Shown piece by piece: positions 36,010 to 37,419 of a DNA stretch of 37,419 nucleotides (position 1 is the stretch's first letter; each line of letters starts with the position of its first letter). Position numbers and translations under genes: made by a program. The notes beneath the pieces were generated by a model, which saw only the letters and a program-made list of their open reading frames with translations, ran no database searches and had not been told where the DNA came from. Source of the DNA: Gammaproteobacteria bacterium (lineage in GTDB: Bacteria; Pseudomonadota; Gammaproteobacteria; Steroidobacterales; Steroidobacteraceae). The DNA is taken from positions 1 to 37,419 of the forward strand of contig JAJFKF010000146.1 of the NCBI GenBank assembly GCA_021773365.1, given 5' to 3'.

Positions 36010-37419
36010 TTAGGAAAATTCGCCCTGATAGGCGACGGGGCGGACGAAGCGCAGCAGCGACCGCGTGCCGACCGAGGTGAAACGACTGTCGGTGGTTGCG
36101 GGAAACGGCCCGCCGTGCATCATCGCCGCGTTCACCTCCACACCCGTGGGGAAGCCATTGAGCACCAGGCGACCGGCCTTCTGCTCCAGCTGCCACAGCA
36201 GATCGGCACACGCGCCCTGTATGGCTGCCAGCGTCCATACCGTTGCCGTCAGCTGACCGGGAAGCCGCAGGGCACAGCGCTCGAAGTCCGCCTCTGTCTT
36301 GCAGAGCACCACCAGGCTTGAAGGGCCAAATACCTCTTCGGCCAACGCCGGCCGGGAAAGGTACGTTTGCACATCGGTAGCGAAGAGCGTCGCGCCCGCC
36401 TGCATGCCCGGAGATGTCACCTCGGCCAGCACACGCACGCCCTCGATCGCACGGCGCTCGCCCGCAGAACGCCGATACGTCGCACATATAGGCGCAGTCA
36501 GCATGGTGCCGGGTGGCGTTGCCGACACCAGTGCGGCCAGTTTCTGCAGGAAGTCACGCCCGGATTCGTCATCAACGATAAAGATCAGCCCGGGCTGGGT
36601 ACAGAACTGCCCCACTCCAAGCGTCATCGATGTATGCAGACCGGTCGCCAGCGAATCGGCACCTGCGCCTATGGCATCGCTGAACAGAAACACCGGATTG
36701 ACGCTGCCCATCTCGGCAAAGAATGGAATCGGATCTGGCCGCGCCTGCGCGGCACGCCACAGGGCCATGCCGCCTTGCCCGGAACCGGTAAACGCTCCAG
36801 CCTTGACGGCAGGATGCTGCACGAGCGCAACCCCGGCCTCGTAACAGCCGTCGGACAGCAGTGAAAAGACACCGGGCGGCAACCCACACTTCGATACGGC
36901 TGCATGAATGGCGCCGCCGACCAGCTCTGAGGTGCGCGGATGCGCCGGGTGTGTCTTGACGATCACCGGACATCCCACTGCCAGCGCCGCCGCGGTATCG
37001 CCGCCGGCGACAGAGAATGCCAGAGGAAAATTGCTGGCGCCGAATACAGCAACCGGACCCAGCGGTCGCAGCACCGAACGCAGCCGCGGTCGCGGTGGCT
37101 GGCGCGTCAAATCAGCCGGTTCGATACGCTCTTCCGACCAGTCACCCAGGCTCACCGCATCAGCAAACATGCGCAGCTGCATGCAGGTGCGCGCACGCTC
37201 ATTGGCAACGCGAGCCGCCGGCAACGCGGTCTCACCCACCACGCACTCAAGCAGGGCATCACCCAACTGCTCGATACCATCGGCAATGCCGCACAGAAAA
37301 CTCGCGCGTTCATCGGCGGACCGGCGCGAGTAGTCGCGGAAGGCCTCAGCCGCGGCCACGGCCGCGCGCTCAATCTGACCGTCGCCGGCTGTGCCAGCCG
37401 CCGCCCGCTCCCCCGCCAT
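36010..37419 (-). CDS. Aldehyde dehydrogenase, 2-oxoglutarate-semialdehyde dehydrogenase type (partial)
   Basis: At least 469 residues are present, in frame to the right edge. The first in-window ATG is at the very edge, and about 30 residues expected at the N-terminus are missing, so the true start is probably outside. It has the NADP-dependent ALDH fold: PLGPVAVFGASNFPLAFSVAGGD (as PVAVFGASNFP), NAD loop VIVKTHPAHP, FTGSGQGG, catalytic Glu in FAEMGSVNPVF and catalytic Cys in GVGQFCTQPG. The EMGSxNPVF and GQFCTxPG forms fit the semialdehyde dehydrogenases of pentose, glucarate and hydroxyproline breakdown, which oxidise 2,5-dioxovalerate to 2-oxoglutarate. The adjoining GntR-type regulator supports a catabolic operon. 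Confidence 0.88.
   Translation of the reverse strand: MAGERAAAGTAGDGQIERAAVAAAEAFRDYSRRSADERASFLCGIADGIEQLGDALLECVVGETALPAARVANERARTCMQLRMFADAVSLGDWSEERIEPADLTRQPPRPRLRSVLRPLGPVAVFGASNFPLAFSVAGGDTAAALAVGCPVIVKTHPAHPRTSELVGGAIHAAVSKCGLPPGVFSLLSDGCYEAGVALVQHPAVKAGAFTGSGQGGMALWRAAQARPDPIPFFAEMGSVNPVFLFSDAIGAGADSLATGLHTSMTLGVGQFCTQPGLIFIVDDESGRDFLQKLAALVSATPPGTMLTAPICATYRRSAGERRAIEGVRVLAEVTSPGMQAGATLFATDVQTYLSRPALAEEVFGPSSLVVLCKTEADFERCALRLPGQLTATVWTLAAIQGACADLLWQLEQKAGRLVLNGFPTGVEVNAAMMHGGPFPATTDSRFTSVGTRSLLRFVRPVAYQGEFS

Overview
The window is G+C-rich DNA (about 60% or more by eye) with tightly packed genes. It looks like a gammaproteobacterium of the Steroidobacter/Nevskia/Xanthomonadales kind. 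That placement is inferred from gene content only: PEP-CTERM/exosortase-A (XrtA)-type exopolysaccharide genes, a FecI/FecR/TonB-receptor signalling set, a tandem pair of secreted amidohydrolases, and frequent TTG/GTG starts. No rRNA, tRNA, CRISPR array, transposase or phage gene was seen.

Region 1 (1-19861) is the end of an exopolysaccharide (EPS) locus. On the minus strand lie a chain-length determinant cut by the left edge, a polysaccharide export lipoprotein, a PEP-CTERM-type polysaccharide deacetylase, an Ig/fibronectin-domain lipoprotein and a polyprenyl-phosphate sugar transferase. A cyclic-di-GMP-I (GEMM) riboswitch lies in the leader of the Ig lipoprotein. Between the export and deacetylase genes, on the opposite strand, sits a 14.8-kb cassette of three overlapping genes: a 4120-residue non-ribosomal peptide synthetase, a SyrD/PvdE-type ABC exporter and an Sfp-type phosphopantetheinyl transferase. 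The synthetase reads FAAL-ACP-(C-A-PCP)x3-TE. It should therefore load a fatty acid directly, add three residues and release a lipotripeptide. The third residue is predicted to be glycine. The thioesterase has Cys in place of the usual catalytic Ser. This self-contained lipopeptide cassette inside an apparently c-di-GMP-controlled matrix locus is the most interesting feature of the window.

Region 2 (20049-27009) holds cysQ with a probably leaderless transcript, a translationally coupled amidohydrolase pair of which one member has lost its metal-binding HxH motif, a secreted M20 amidohydrolase, an RcnB-like Arg/His-rich protein and ugd. UDP-glucose dehydrogenase makes UDP-glucuronate, which could feed the EPS pathway.

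Region 3 (27169-33136, minus strand) is a cell-surface signalling and uptake unit: ECF sigma factor, FecR-like anti-sigma factor, TonB-dependent receptor with an STN signalling domain, and a TlpA-like lipoprotein. The sigma gene is preceded by four copies of CTACAG.

Region 4 (33353-37419) has a small Cys-containing secreted protein, a secreted protein of unknown function with an N-terminal HEWGTFTS motif, and a minus-strand pair of a 2-oxoglutarate-semialdehyde-type dehydrogenase (cut by the right edge) and a GntR/FadR-type regulator.
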